Part shown: piece after piece, positions 34,540 to 47,149 of the stretch
Position numbering within the stretch: the stretch's first letter is position 1
Layout of the letters: every line of letters starts with the position of its first letter
Source of the DNA: Epiperipatus broadwayi
Lineage: Eukaryota > Onychophora > Udeonychophora > Euonychophora > Peripatidae
NCBI GenBank assembly: GCA_028023455.1
Contig: JAQFVV010012434.1
Location: 6,042,264-6,106,263 of the forward strand
Direction: 5' to 3'
DNA: 64,000 bases
The notes under the pieces: model-generated
What the model was told of the DNA's origin: nothing
The model's database searches: none
Seen by the model: the letters and a program-made list of their open reading frames with translations, nothing else
Program-made: the position numbers and the translations under genes

Positions 34540-36295
34540 TATATATCAGTGATTCGATAATAACTGCAATAGTTTATATCTTCATCTACTGAAATTTTTT
34601 TCCTCTTTCAAATAAATATTTTAATTGAAAAAATTAATGAGTATGAGTTTTCTCAGGATCAAAATTGATTTACAGTTGAAAAACAAATATGCATAGTCAA
34701 GTATTTGATCTAAGAATGAAGTTATTGAAGAAATGATGGTTAGTTAAACTGAATAAAAATGGTATGGGAAGTCATAATATGAATGACCAAATTGTATTGA
34801 AGTGATGAATGTGATGGCGGTGACAGTAGTATATAATGGGCAGGATACAATGTCAAGAAAGAATGAATATTTCAAATGTAAGAGAACATATAAGCCACTC
34901 TAAAACAAAAGTATAGAGAACTTGAAGTATGTAGACAATGAATTGCTAATGAGAAATTGGAGTCAAGATAGAATTGTTTTATGGAAGACCGAAGATCAGC
35001 CATGAAATAGAAAAAAAAAAAAAATTCATTGTAAACTGTCGTGGTTAATGAATTATAATTTTTTCCATGATCTTCATGTAATTCAATGCATTGCTAATAT
35101 AAAGTCTTTTATTCTACCATGTCCATGATTTATATGCCCATAAAGTTTTTTTATTTCTTGTTGGTAAATCTCATCTTGATGTGACATTGAGAAGACCAAT
35201 GGTCATACTTTGATTCTACTTATATTACTTTAATCTGGCATTTTAATAATTTTAGTCTTTTATTGATTGATTCTGACAAGGTAGATTCTGCAGAATATTT
35301 TTAGACTCTTATGACTTTTTATTTTACAATTGTTCTTTTGAACTTAATTTTTTATATAAGAGCAGTAAAAAATTGTACTTTGGAACAGAAGTCTGATGAA
35401 AGTTTAGAGTTGGATAATATTGGAACTTTGCATTTTGGAACAGTGACTATATGAACATTTTATTGACTTTAGTGCAAATTTGAATTGATTTGTAACTATT
35501 TCATTTACATCTTTACCTAATAATAAATTTTCTTTAGAAAGTATTATTTGTAGACAATTATGAACAATTGCTGTTACAGTTAGTATATCCTAAATGAGAT
35601 TGATAACTTGCCTAAATTATGATTAAACAACTTATAATATTGATCTAATTTTTTCACATTATCTCATAAATATGTAAACTCAATTGCAAATTAAGTAAAT
35701 ACAAAATAATACAAAATTGAAAAAGAAATTTAATGTTGGGAAAAAAATGGAATAAAAATTTTGCAAAAAACAAAAAAAATTATTGCATATAAAATCAGAT
35801 AAATTACACCCCACCTCTTCCTGATATTTGCAACCATTATAATTTATTCATTAAAAGCACAAAGTTAAAATTTTAACTAGGAGATTATTTTGTTCCATGA
35901 CAAGTGATTAAGTTCAATTTTTTTATTATTATTGCATCTTTGCTCACAAATTTAATACTATATTAGCATATCAATAAAATATTAAATATTATCTTGTCAT
36001 TTTAAAATTAAAGTCTTTTATATTGCCCATGCATTCACTATCATTTTAAACAACATAAATGTACAATTTCAAATCAGGATGTCCATAGAATTTTATTTTT
36101 CCATTTGTTTTTTTATTATTGTTGTTTTATTAAAGTTAAAAAGAATAAGATTATGATTTGCAACTATAAAATCATTAAATAATGTCATGATTTTACTATA
36201 ATTGGGAAAAAATTATGAATTTTTCATATTTATAGGAGTCTCTTAAATAATTTTCTTGTTTTAATTAATAAATTCTTTTATTTATTTTTTAAATG
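34540..36295. other. AT-rich spacer, no gene recognised
   Basis: The plus strand at 34720-35020 is purine-rich and ends in an A run (35010-35023), which could be a retroposed RNA fragment. Nothing else is supported. Confidence 0.4.
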
Positions 36296-36299
36296 AAAT

Positions 36300-36770
36300 T
36301 AATCATAGTTTTAATCTCGGAGTACTTTGGTAGAAATAATTTAAATATTAAAAGGAAATGTCATTACCTTGGAAAAGTTTTCAATGAATATGAGTCTTGG
36401 TTATTTAATAAAAGAATTAACACCAAAAATTTAGACTACTCAGTGAAGTATGGATAGATGCATATTAGGAGTATTTAGAAGGAATCGAAAAGAAAATTAA
36501 ATGATTTAAAAAAAGATATTATTAAAATCATGGAAAGAATTGATAATGTGGAATTGGGCTTGATCTATTGCTAGAAGATATGCCAATCAATGGACAATTA
36601 AAGTCTTAAACTGGAGCCTAACAGCTGTTAAATGATCTAGAAAGATACCATGTATAATAAGATGAATGGATAAGATAAAAGATTTTGAATGATGTGGAGA
36701 AGAGAAATTGGATTACATTTCGTCATCCTTGTGTGGAGTGGTAATGATTGAACATAATAATGATAATGAA
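36300..36770 (+). pseudogene. RTE-type LINE 3' fragment, strongly decayed
   Basis: Matches 50470-50974 throughout at low identity. Shared blocks include 'gtagaaataa', GTATGGATAGATGCATATTA (against GTATGGAGAGATGCATAGTT), 'ttgctagaagatatg..caatggacaatt' and 'tggagtggtaatgattgaa'. Many stops and small indels make this much older than the copy at 6182-6466. The terminal TGA repeat has decayed to 'aatgataatga'. Confidence 0.65.
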
Positions 36771-36774
36771 GTTA

Positions 36775-37200
36775 ATAAAACATCCATTAAACATCAATAA
36801 AAATGTTGTATTTTGATAATGAAAATATTGCATTTTACAGTAGGATTAATTCAGACATTTCTATTCATTACTGAATCTAATGCTAGTGGAGTAAGAAAGG
36901 TTCAATAATTGTTCAATATATTTTTAAAATTATTTTTATTAAAACAATATAGAAAATATTTATAGTGAAGCTGTGAACTATGCTGTATCAAAGTGCATGA
37001 TTTCAGTTATATGCTATCCAAAAAACAAAAACAAAAAAAAAAACATTGAAATTCATAAGTTTAAATAATTTTATAATACCCAAGCACTCATTATCTGTTT
37101 CCGAGAGCTGAACATGATGCTATTTAAAAAATAAAATGTATTAATAAATTTTAAATTATGCTAATAGCCTTTTTGCCACATCTGAGCACCATAATGCTTA
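36775..37200. other. AT-rich spacer
   Basis: Nothing supported. Confidence 0.45.
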
Positions 37201-37222
37201 TAGATTTACATTTTTTTAGAAC

Positions 37223-39290
37223 ATGCTAATCTTCCTTGCCGGACATAGAATAACCATCCCAAACCTATATCCCATTGTAATAGTTCCGTTCAAAAAGAAA
37301 AACAATGATGCAGAAGACCTTCAAAATATTAGGCCAATTTCAATGACTCCAATCCTCATCAAAATGATGGAATCACTGATAAAAGATAAAATTCAAGATT
37401 CAATCCTCTCCCAAACAATGCCTACTCAATATGCTAGAAAAGGTTCATCTGCGTTGATTGTGATTAGTGTGGTTAGAACCCTATTTGATGAAATAAGGCT
37501 TTCAAAGAAATCAAAACCAATAGCTGTCCAGTTGGACATCACAGCAGCTTTTGATTCAGTAAAAATAAACACTTTAATGGACCTACTAGAAGAGTTATCA
37601 ATACCTGCTTCATTAATAAACATAATACACAACCTTCTTAATAATAAAGAGATTTCTATATCACTCAATGGAAAACTCTCCCAAACCTTTTAAACCAGAT
37701 TTGTCAATCCTGCAGGGCTCACCACTAAGTGCACTTTTGTTCATAGTATATATCGATCCCCTCCTAAAAAAAATAGAACTAGATCTTCCCAGAATATATT
37801 GCCATTGGCTTAAAAAATTATTAGAACTGTAGCCTATATGGATGATGTTTTAATCCTGTTACCATCCTCAAAATACCTACCTATATAAGACTCTTGAGCA
37901 ATTCTTTAAAGACTCAGATCTTAAACTAAACCCACTAAAATCTGCAACCTGGAAGATACTCTCTGGAAAAAAGGTCCATTCTAATTTTATGGCCAGCCCA
38001 AAAATTTTTTGGGTTTTTAAATTGCTAAATCAACCATTCAAATGTCATGTGAAATTCAACAATCTATAATAAACTCCATGGACATTTTAGCAAAAAAACT
38101 TGCCTTGGTCTACCTCTCACTTTAAGGAACGGTAGAACTTCCTCAATATGAAAATTATGGCTAAGATCAACTACTACCTTCCCATTATTAAAATAACAAA
38201 AACCTTTACAGATAAAATTAATTCCCTTGCATCCAGACTATTCTGGGGTGAGAAAATAGCTTCACTCAGAACACCCTAGGAAACTAAATGGATTGTCTTT
38301 TTATTCAATCAAAGCATTCGAAACTCAAAAGACATATAGCGTATTAATACATTTGATCAGACTCTTTAACTATGATGTTATCATTAATCCAGTCTCCCCA
38401 ACTGATCGTCCTCCACCCCTTAAGCCTAACTGGCTAGACGTCAGAATCACTCACCTAAATAACTACTTACATTTATCAGACAAAGCCTTTATTAATAAAT
38501 TAAAAGTCTGGGATGCATACCACCTATTATTTAATCAACCTACCCCTATTGAAGGAACTTTAAACATCACAAATCAACGGATAGCTAAGCTTTTCAAATT
38601 CTGGGACATGGAGCCTAAATTCTTTGATCTTGCCATTAAAATTAACAGTAACTCCATGTCTACAAACTGGTTAATTAAGCATAAAAGGGGGGATATCCAA
38701 AATTAAGGCAAACTGCAATCTTTGTGAAAGAGATGATGAGAAATTTGATCACATGATCAGATTGTGTCAGGGATTAAATGTAAAAAAAAAAAAATCATAT
38801 TTGATAACTCAAAAATAGATTACTATACAATCATTTCACTTAAAAAAAGTATACAATCTAAACAATTCACAGTAATAAGGCTGTCTTTGTTTATCACATT
38901 TGCCCTATGGTTAGTCAGAAGCCACAAGACTTATAATTTTCCTCAGCAAAATGAGCAACAATTTTATCTGAACTTGCTTTCAAAGAGTCAAAAGCATAAC
39001 ACAATCTAATAGATACAAAGACACTTGAGACCTATTCAACATATAATCAAACACTCAATGCAGCACATGTATATTGCCAGGAAAAACAAAACTCAAGGAC
39101 AACTAACCACTGTCTGACCTTGGGAACCTATTGATCATCACTACAAGGGACACTCCTGAACCAATCACATCAAGCATTCTTCTTGAAACCATTCTAAAAC
39201 CTGAACTATGAACTTACAACATACTTTTTCAATTTTATTAATGTAATTTTTCTGTTCTGATTACATGTAATACACTTACTTGAATAAATA
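37223..39290 (+). pseudogene. Non-LTR retrotransposon ORF2 (L1/Tx1-like), RT to C-terminus
   Basis: The open part 37223-37693 holds VIVPFKKKN, ..QNIRPISMTPILIKMMESLI and motif A VQLDITAAFDSV. After a stop, motif B reads LQGSPLSALLFIVYIDPLL (37710-37765), and motif C VAYMDDVLILLPSS (about 37830-37870) follows in another frame, with the YMDD aspartates kept. Later come LFWGEKIASL.., the frame 38293-38706, and a C-terminal CNLC-x9-H-x4-C zinc-like motif (38708-38756). IRLSLFITFALWLVRSH (about 38878-38930) closes the domain, a hydrophobic end seen in Tx1/L1-type proteins. The endonuclease is absent, so the copy is 5'-truncated, and at least five frame breaks are present. Composition is more balanced than the surroundings. 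The clade is tentative; the LINE call is firm. Confidence 0.75.
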
Positions 39291-39294
39291 TTTT

Positions 39295-40420
39295 GAGAAT
39301 TCGGAAGTAGGCATTTTATTTTGTAGGTAGCTTTTGGTGAATGAAAGTTATTAAGCCTAAGTAGGATAATGTTCACTTTTAAAATATTTTTTTTTCCTTT
39401 TGAAACTTGATGAAATTGCATATTCTGCACACACACATATATATATATATATTTGCATTTATTATTTTTGTTTTGAAATAATGTAAATTTCTTTTGTTGA
39501 GAAATATGAGTATAATATTGTTAATTATTAAATTATTCATATAAATCAACTCAACATTATTTACTTTAAAAAAAGGTTTATTAAGCTTTTTTTATAGAAC
39601 AAAAATACTTGTTATCTGTAGGATAATCTTAGAAGCATTATTTGAAATTTAATTTTTATTCAGTTTTTAGTCTTTATGAAGTTTTAATTATTAGTGTGAG
39701 AAAGAAATGTTGCTATTATAATTGTAATTTTAAGTTAAAGAAAAAGGTGATATCATCCCTGAATGCAGAAAATAAAAGACACTATAATTCTTGTATTTAT
39801 AATAATTAAATTATATCATAATTCTAAAGAAATAATTCAGACATGCATTATGATTATAATGTAATCCTGAACTATGTTGAAAGTTAAAATTAATTATTAT
39901 TTTAAAACAGTCTCAAATAATTTGCAAATTTTTGACTAAAATACATTTTAAAATAATTGATTTAATACTATAATCTCTTTCAAAACTTTTTTCATAAGGA
40001 AAAAAGTTTAAAATCCTTAACTGACTTTATTTTTGAAAAAACATTAATGATATAAATAATAATAAAAAAAAATTACTTTTTAAAAATGTGTTTAAAACCA
40101 TAATTATTGCCCTGAGTATTTTGCATAGAAATACATTAATGAACTTTTAGAGGTAAGATTGCTATCTAAACCGAATTACCACTTTTGATGCCTGAACATC
40201 TTGTTTTTATTTACAATAACTATGTTATTAATAAATGAAATAAGTATTTTATATATTTTCAGTTTTTTTTATATTTTTATTAGTGCATTCTTATCTCAAC
40301 TCCATCATAACAAGCAGCCATCATTGTCAACAATCAGACCAGTATTTTTCTCTATGTATGAATTTTTAAAATAACTATTTAAAACTTATTATGGTTTAGA
40401 GCTTGCTTTATTCATGTATA
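39295..40420. other. AT-rich spacer with CA/TA microsatellite
   Basis: A (CA)n(TA)n run lies at about 39428-39452. No gene is supported. Confidence 0.45.
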
Positions 40421-41516
40421 GCAAGGATGGGGAATCTCCGGCCCATAGGCTAAGTCTGGTTCTTGAAAATTCATACGTTCTTCCCAGACATTTTCACAAT
40501 CATATAAAATGGACGTGTATAAAACATCTATTTAAACACCACATAGTGCAATGCAAATATATTTATGAATATTGAATTAAGAGTTAAGTAAAATACAATA
40601 TTTATTTTCTCAATTATATCTTTTTCTCCAACCTTTATAATAATTCTATTTCATTCTATGAGAGATGCAATATTCTAACAAATTATCTATATTGTGTGGT
40701 CTAGCTGACTGGATTTAATCTACAACGCTGAAAGCATTTTATTTGTTTTTATAGTGATTATTGCAGATGAATGTATAACTAGAAAAAATGATACTCAAAT
40801 TTTACTTTATTATTTTGTATTTAATTTTTTTTTTGGTACTCATCTTATAGCTAAAGGCACCACTCTATGGCGCGGTTTTTGCGCCAAAACACATAAAAAT
40901 GCTGTTTCTGCGGCCGACACGTTGAACCCGCGTTTACTATAATACAACGTTTTAGTTGTGCTACAGAATGCAGGCCGCTATGTCGCGTCGCAGTACAGCA
41001 TGTATGTCGCATAGCAGCAAATACATTTTCCAAATTCGCACAATTTATAAAATAATTACGGCTTGATGAGAGAGTTTGTATTTGACTTGTATTGAAATGT
41101 TGTTTTCATTGGATTTTTTTTTATTTTAAACTATTGAAATGTTCAGATTTTTTAAAAACAATAATTATAAGACTTTTTACAACGTACTGTATTGAACTTT
41201 TATTTGGGAAAATGTTAAATATCTATGTTTTTATTGAGTTGCAATTAGGTAACGTGTCAAGTAACGTACTGTTAGTAACATTCCACGAGACAAAGAGTAA
41301 AAAAGAGTGGTACGAAAAAAATATCCAGTAAGAAAAGTCCAAATATACAGGTTTTTTTGTAAATTTAATAAAAAGCAAATATTATAAACATGTTTAATAA
41401 ATAAAGAAGACATTTGTATATGTTTGTTGTTGTTTAAAAAAGTTTGAGTTTCTTTCTTTTGTCCGAGTACGGTTACGATTTTGAATTTTTTTATTTTAGC
41501 ATTACAAACAAACAGA

Positions 41517-41570
41517 ACACTAACCCTAAAACTAACCCTAACCCTAAACCTAACCCTAAATCTAACTGTA
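41517..41570 (+). repeat. Interstitial telomere-like tract (CCCTAA)n
   Basis: Four exact CCCTAA hexamers plus degenerate ones (ACTAAC, CCTAAAT) occur in ~54 bp. This matches the TTAGGG telomere repeat read from the C-rich strand. It is far too short and degenerate for a terminus, and it sits inside the TIR element. Confidence 0.7.
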
Positions 41571-41625
41571 ACAACTTTTACTTTTATTACGATTATTATT
41601 TTTTAGTTAAACAACAACAAAAAAA

Positions 41626-41822
41626 GTCGTAACACAAGTAAAAAAAATATCCGATAGAAAATTGATAAAAAAAAAGCCGTAACACAAGTAAAAAAATATC
41701 CGATAGAAAATTGATAAAAAAAAAAGCCGTAACACAAGTAAAAAAATATCCGATAGAAAATTGATAAAAAAAAAGCCGTAACACAATTTAAAAAGTATAC
41801 GATATAAAAAACACGAATCAAA
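41626..41822. repeat. 50-bp minisatellite, four units
   Basis: Units start at 41626, 41676, 41726 and 41775 with G(T/C)CGTAACACAA. Each continues through 'aaaaatatccgatagaaaattgat' and an A run. The first three are almost identical; the fourth is diverged after 15 bases. The repetitive membrane-like open frames on the minus strand come from this array. Confidence 0.9.
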
Positions 41823-42089
41823 TTGTAATTTGTTGATTTTATTTTACATTTATTGTTATCATTTAAATTGTATTCGTTAATAAAAAATAATATTTAAAAA
41901 AGACGATTTTGTTTTGTTTTTATTTTCGCATTACAGAAAAATTATTAAAATCAATGACCCGTGAATGTTCATATTTGATAGTTTTAGCGTGAAAACGGCG
42001 CCATCCAACGGCATCTTTATTTATAATACAAGCACCTTTTTTTTTATTAGGACTACTACAGGAGTAAGATGAGAAAAATTGACAGAAAA

Positions 42090-42440
42090 TCATGCATTCA
42101 AAAAGAACACATTATTAGGAGACACTATTTATTAAAAATTCTGTTTACAACAAAATTATTGGGAAAAAAATAAATATTAAGATAGAAAACTTGAAAAGGA
42201 GCTTCATCTTGTAGTTGACATATTTTATAAAGTAGTACAAACAAGACAGAAAATTCTGTGAAAGAATGTTATTTAAAAAAAAACTGAAAATTTGAAACTA
42301 TTTCTGAAGGGGAGTTTACAGAAAACTGCATCATAGCTACTGTAGAAATAATCTGTCCGGAACAAAAAGAAATTTAAGAATATATGTCATGAAGTAGGTT
42401 TAAGATGAATTGAAAAAATGAAATTAAATGTGGAACAATC
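42090..42440 (+). pseudogene. hAT transposase N-terminal fragment (GTF2IRD2/ZBED-like)
   Basis: A plus-strand frame reads FQKEHIIRRHYLLKILFTTK then KINIKIENLKRS (about 42097-42205), the spacing of the H..RH...KH segment after a BED zinc finger. ETISEGEFTENCIIATVEII followed by CPEQKEI (42294-42374) matches the conserved (F)SEGEF.K.C...A...CPEK region of this transposase type. A stop follows at once, then ICHEVGLR*IEKM in another frame. The BED finger and the whole catalytic domain are missing. It is a pseudogene and was never a host gene in this copy. Confidence 0.6.
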
Positions 42441-42489
42441 ATTAATAATAATGATTTTATTTTAAATTCATCAAAAAATTATGACCCTT

Positions 42490-43005
42490 TATTTAGAAAG
42501 GGAAAGTTGAAATTGACCTGCCAGTTGAGAAGGTTGCCCAGCATTAATAATTAGAGGTAAATTAATTAAATTTTTGATCATATAGGCTAATTTTTAAATC
42601 GACAATTTTTTGTGGTATTTTAGATCACGGTTTAATCCTTCCTTTTTTATTGTCTAGAGATCCTTAAATAAAGCTATTCAAGCTTTTTTCATGTACCTTT
42701 GCAAAAAAGGAAAAAAAAAATAGTCAAAATTGTTGTGCATGCAATTAAAGAATGGAAATGTTGCTGCATTAACATATGATTCCATCATTGTAGTACAAGA
42801 AGATGATTAAATGGAATGAGAGATTCATGATGACTAAACTTAATACTTATTAAAGTAGTAAAATAAAAGAACATGGAAACAAAGAAGAAAGTATTCAACC
42901 TTTTATAACCAATACCTTATTCTAAAAGGCAACAAAAAATTCGGTCAGGCACTGTTTATTGGTTATTTATAGTTAATTCTCATTTCTGAAACTCATTACA
43001 TCAAT
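42490..43005. other. AT-rich spacer, possibly further hAT decay
   Basis: No motif that I can defend. Confidence 0.35.
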
Positions 43006-43009
43006 AAAC

Positions 43010-44690
43010 TTCTTTTCTTCATCCATCCATCTTGCATGTGGTCTTTTTCTGCATCCTTTACAATTTCTTAGGATTTAGTTTAAGACTTCAACTGACGGCC
43101 CGTCTATTATCTGTTCTAACAATATGTTCAGACCAGCCCACTTTACTTTTTTTTATTCTTTCCATGATATTAATGATATCGGTTTGTTCTCTCATTTAAG
43201 TATTTCACATGTGAGGCCTTCTTGTTACTCTCAACATGCATCTTTCCATATCTTGTTGAATGGTCTAAAATCTGTTTTGCTCTTCTGTTAATTATCCAAT
43301 TTTTAGATTTATAAATAAGAATTGGCAAAACATCTTTTCATAACCTTTCTTTTCAAATGCATTATTTCTTTTAATGTTAAATTATTTCTACCAAAGGCAT
43401 TCATGTTTAGCTCTGTGATTAATTTTTTTCCTTATATTTTCATCTATAATTATTAACTTCAAATTCATGATTATCGATCTTTATTTTTGTGTTTTGAGAG
43501 AATCAATTGAACATTAATCTTTTTAGTATTTATCTTTAATTTTACTTTTTTACTTACATCTGTTAATTCTTGTAACATTTTTTGATGTACTGTTTACTAA
43601 AATAAACATTTGCAAAATGTAGATTACTTAAAATAATGTCATATATTTTTATTCCCATTTTAATACGCACAAATTTTTTTTTGTAAAATTGCTGTAAAAA
43701 GTTTTTGAATTGTGGAATAATCACCCTGATGTTCTTTCTTATCAGTGTTAATCTTTTTAATGTCACATATAATCTAAATACTGCTGTTGCATTTTGATAA
43801 ATATTTTTTAAGAATTCAACAGTATTCTGAATGTACATCTTGATGATTCAAAGCTTTAATTACTGGACCAGTTTTTTTTTAAATTTAATGCTCTTTCATA
43901 ATCTACAAATCCAAAGTAAAATAGCAATTCATATTTATTAATCCTTTTTATAACATCTCTCAATACTTGGATATGATCCATTACAGCTTGTTTTTGGGAT
44001 TGGTTTAATCCAATGTTTGTTGTTGACAAATGGTGATTATCTTTGTAAAGATTTTGCATAGAACTGATAGAAGACTGATAGGTTTGTAATTTCTAATATC
44101 GTCTTTTATCACCTTTCTTAAACATCAATATTATTACTGCATATTTCTAACCATTTAGTACATCTTTATCATTTAGACAATTTTTGTGCTTCTTTATTTT
44201 TTTAAACATATTCATAATAATTCTAACATTTCCTGAAGTTTTTTCCTTATTCATAGATTTAATTGCATGTCATTTCTTCATTTAAAATAATTGGGAATGA
44301 AAAAGGTGTAGTAATTGTGATGGTTATTTTGTTTTCTTGTTCTTTATTATAATATAATTTCTTGTAGAATTCTTCCATACATTTCACAATGCCATATCTC
44401 TTTTTTAGTAATAATTCTACCTTTTCTTCTTATTGCAGAAACAGCTTTTCTTTCAATACCAGGATGTTTTATATTTTTGAAACTTATTTTCATTAATAGC
44501 ATTTCTCCCAAAATCACTTATAATTTCTTCTATCATTATTATTTTTTTGTACCATTTTACAGAACTCCAGATATTCAATTTTTCTTAATAAATCATTTAA
44601 AAATATTTTCATATTTTTTCTTTTCTTTATATATTATCTTGCCTCAGTTGGAAATTTACTGTTAGTTTTAATTTAAATCCACCTGTGTGA
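43010..44690 (-). pseudogene. RTE-type LINE, 5'-truncated, minus strand
   Basis: Read leftward, this is co-linear with 48840-50960 of the plus-strand RTE. It starts with KIEYLEFCKMVQ (about 44540-44600), then a stretch matching 'agaattattactaaaaagagag', then MQNLYKDNH.. and DHIQVLRDVIKRINKYELLF with FGFVDYERALN (43856-44059). There motif A, normally FVDFEKAFDS, has lost its second half. The 3' end near 43010 is the complement of 'ggatggatgaagaaa' and the KRPRKRPHVRW-coding stretch. Numerous stops. Unlike the plus copy it has no foldback element at the corresponding place, so it documents the empty site. Confidence 0.75.
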
Positions 44691-44699
44691 TCCTGAAGA

Positions 44700-45330
44700 C
44701 TAGGAGTATTGACTGTTAATATTGTATTTTTTAATAGTTAAGACAAACCAATTAAAAATAAATCATTTTATTTGCATTATTTTGAGTTTTTCAAAATGTT
44801 GCTTTCTGAGTAGCTTTTGTTAGCATAAGAATATTATGCAATTGAAATGATTTTTTTTCTGTATAAATGAATATTCTGTAAATAGTTTAATTTATATAAA
44901 AATAAATGATTCTCAAAGTATTAAAGCTGGCTCGAAGCATTTAATTGGTTTATGTTTATTATATCTTTCAACTCAAAGTCAATGAGTATTTGAAAAAAAT
45001 AAATAATGCATTTGTTCAGTTATAAATAAAATGATTTTTGGTTTATTTCAAAATTTTGCTTCCTAACTCACACAAATAAGCTTTTAATTTGGTTTGCTGT
45101 AAAGGTTAACAAGTTATCTTGTTGATAGTCTAACAATTTTTTATTTTAATGCTTTAAAGGATGTTTTAGTGTTACATTATCTTATTTTTTATAAAATAAT
45201 ACTTAGATGACAATAAAACCTGTAATAGAGTTACAATTAATAGTATATAGAATTACTTATTATCATATGTATTACATAATTAGAAAAATAAGAAAACAAT
45301 GTTTTTAGTAATGCTTCTGCTGATTAGTGT
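44700..45330. other. AT-rich spacer
   Basis: Nothing supported. Confidence 0.45.
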
Positions 45331-45339
45331 TTTAGATGC

Positions 45340-46960
45340 TGTTACATTAAAGACCATGTATCAGAGTATATATTGTGTATGGAAATTTTTTTATTCTTTG
45401 CTCTAAGTGATTCTAATTTAATCCCTAAAATATTTTGTTCTTTCCTAGAATCATTATTATATAAAAAAAATGCATTTGATGCACCAAAATGCATATAGAA
45501 TAAATGCCGAAGCTCTAATTTTAGAGAATACTTTTTTTGAAAATGATTTAAGTAGTGTTTTAACATTGTAATTAAGTATTTGAAATAGTTCTGGAATTGC
45601 TAAACATCTATTTTCCAAAGATGAACATTCAAAAATTAAGTGAAAAAAAGTTTCTGTATCTTTATGACAGAACCCACATTGAGAATCAACGTTTGCTCAG
45701 AACCTGTTGGTATTTATAAAAATGTAGCATTGGTAATGATTATTCAAGGGACCAATGTTTAAATTTTTAAGTTAATTGCTTATTATATTTATGTATAGCA
45801 TAAACTCCTTAATATTATTATTCAAAGATGTGTATAATCAAGCATAAACATTCCAATAATGGTATTTGTTTTTAAGTTATCAATGGATAACGGTGAGCAA
45901 AGGACTGATTTTAAGTAACCAGTTATAGGTGGTGGCTTGTCTGTTGAAATAATCTTAAATATGATTTCCAAATTTGTAAAATATTTTGCACATGGAAGTA
46001 TTAGATTTATAGTTTTGAAATTTGAAAGACATATTGAGTGAAGACCTAAACCATTTTGTAATAGAAACTTTTGTAATTGTTTAATTGAGATGGAAGCTTT
46101 CCTGCATATGATATACATGTAAAATGAAAAAGCTTTTGTATAAGTAATTATGGGTGAATAGTAAGATATTACTTATAGATCAAATTATGTTGATTTTGCG
46201 TATAAAGAGAGACATGACTTTTCAAGTGAATTGATCAGGTGTTCAATTTCTCCTTTAAGCTTTTCTTGCATTGATCTCATTCTTGAGTTACTTAAATGGA
46301 AAGTAAATTAAAAAGGAAGTTATTAGGTATTTCTTCAAAGAATTCTTTATATATTTTTTCTTGTCTGTATCAACCGAGCACATGATTTTGTCATGTTAAA
46401 TTGTAATTTGTATTTGTCCGTATAATTATTTAAGATATCTATTAAAATGGGGATTTCTTTTTTTGACTTAAAAAAAAAACTGATATATCATCATTGTAAG
46501 CTATGTATTGTATATTTTCTTTTATCTCTGGTATATGTATGTCGGATAATTATTTTTCTATTCTTAAAAGGTTATATACAGGGTAAATAATAAGACACTA
46601 GAGGAGAGCCTTGATGTATTGAGTAAAAGCAGATGAAAATTGTTATATGAATTACTTGATTTATTAGTAAATATGTGATGATATACAAAATTGATTTTGA
46701 TACCTTTATATCTGCTAGTCTATCAGTGAGGAAGTTTATAGGAATCATCTCAAAAACAGATTTGGTATCAAGTTGGACCACTATATTGGAATGTATTTTT
46801 TGTTCTTTCTCACTACATTTTTTTTTTTTAACCATGTTCATTAATGCAGTAAGTCAGTTTTTACAGCAAAGTAAGCCATTGTTATGAGATAAATGATGAA
46901 ATGCAAGATTTTAAATACTCTAGTTTGTTTTACCAAGTTTTGAATATGTGATGAGTTTAC
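45340..46960 (-). pseudogene. Non-LTR retrotransposon ORF2 (L1/Tx1-like), minus strand
   Basis: Read leftward from about 46960: a fingers region with NGLLCCKN and MNMVKKK, then motif A VVQLDTKSVFEMIPINFLTDR (46700-46780), where the usual AFD has become VFE. Motif B follows as HQGSPLVSYYL (46580-46620), and motif C as IAYNDDISVFF (about 46470-46510), with YNDD retained. The thumb/linker is at 45822-46118. The C-terminal zinc-like motif CGFC-x8-H-x4-C (45600-45680) is followed by KIRASAFILYAFWCIKC. The last open piece is 45342-45566, in another frame. No endonuclease is present. Its C-terminal layout (CxxC..H..C then hydrophobic helix with W) matches the LINE at 37223-39290, so the two are probably related families. 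Confidence 0.68.
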
Positions 46961-47149
46961 TCTCAATGGCAGTTCAATTTGAAGCACTTGTTCTGTTTTT
47001 TTGTAATTTGCTCAAAAAATTAGAATTAGTTTAATATATATATATAAATAAGCATAAATACTGTAAATGATCAAATTTTAATGTTAAAATTTATCTACAA
47101 TGTTCCCTTTTACATATAAAATTAAAATTAATCAATTTAAAATAAAGTT

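Larger units (their letters stand above)
40846..42025. mobile_element. TIR element carrying telomere-like and minisatellite DNA
   Basis: The left end TTATAGCTAAAGGCACC..TATGGCGCGGTTTT (from 40846) pairs with the right end, which on the minus strand reads TTATAAATAAAGATGCC..GATGGCGCCGTTTT. The inverted repeat is ~45 bp long with roughly a quarter of positions mismatched. The interior includes a GC-rich, CpG-containing patch (40850-41050), a CCCTAA-type tract and a 50-bp tandem repeat. I see no transposase and no clear target duplication. The open frames here (40754-41413, 41444-41821) are readings of repeats or low-complexity DNA. Confidence 0.5.
40422..42480 (+). mobile_element. hAT element (ZBED/GTF2IRD2-like transposase type), interrupted and incomplete
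   Basis: CAAGGATGGGGAATCTCCGG (40422-40441), followed by CCCATAGGC, resembles the left end of animal hAT elements whose termini read CAGGG.TGGGGAACCT..GGCCC. A matching hAT transposase remnant lies downstream on the same strand at 42090-42440. A different TIR element (about 40846-42025) separates the two. No right terminus was found, so the hAT is 3'-truncated or decayed. Linking the terminus and the transposase into one element is an inference from strand, order and family. Confidence 0.5.

Noticed and set aside
41517-41570. True chromosome end
   Set aside because: Only four exact hexamers, degenerate neighbours, and unique sequence on both sides.
41596-41821. Two repetitive membrane-protein-like open frames on the minus strand
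   Set aside because: They are readings of the 50-bp minisatellite, whose near-multiple-of-three unit and A runs give Phe/Tyr-rich repeats.
41626-41822. CRISPR-like array
   Set aside because: The units are contiguous and identical throughout with no unique spacers, and the sequence is eukaryotic.
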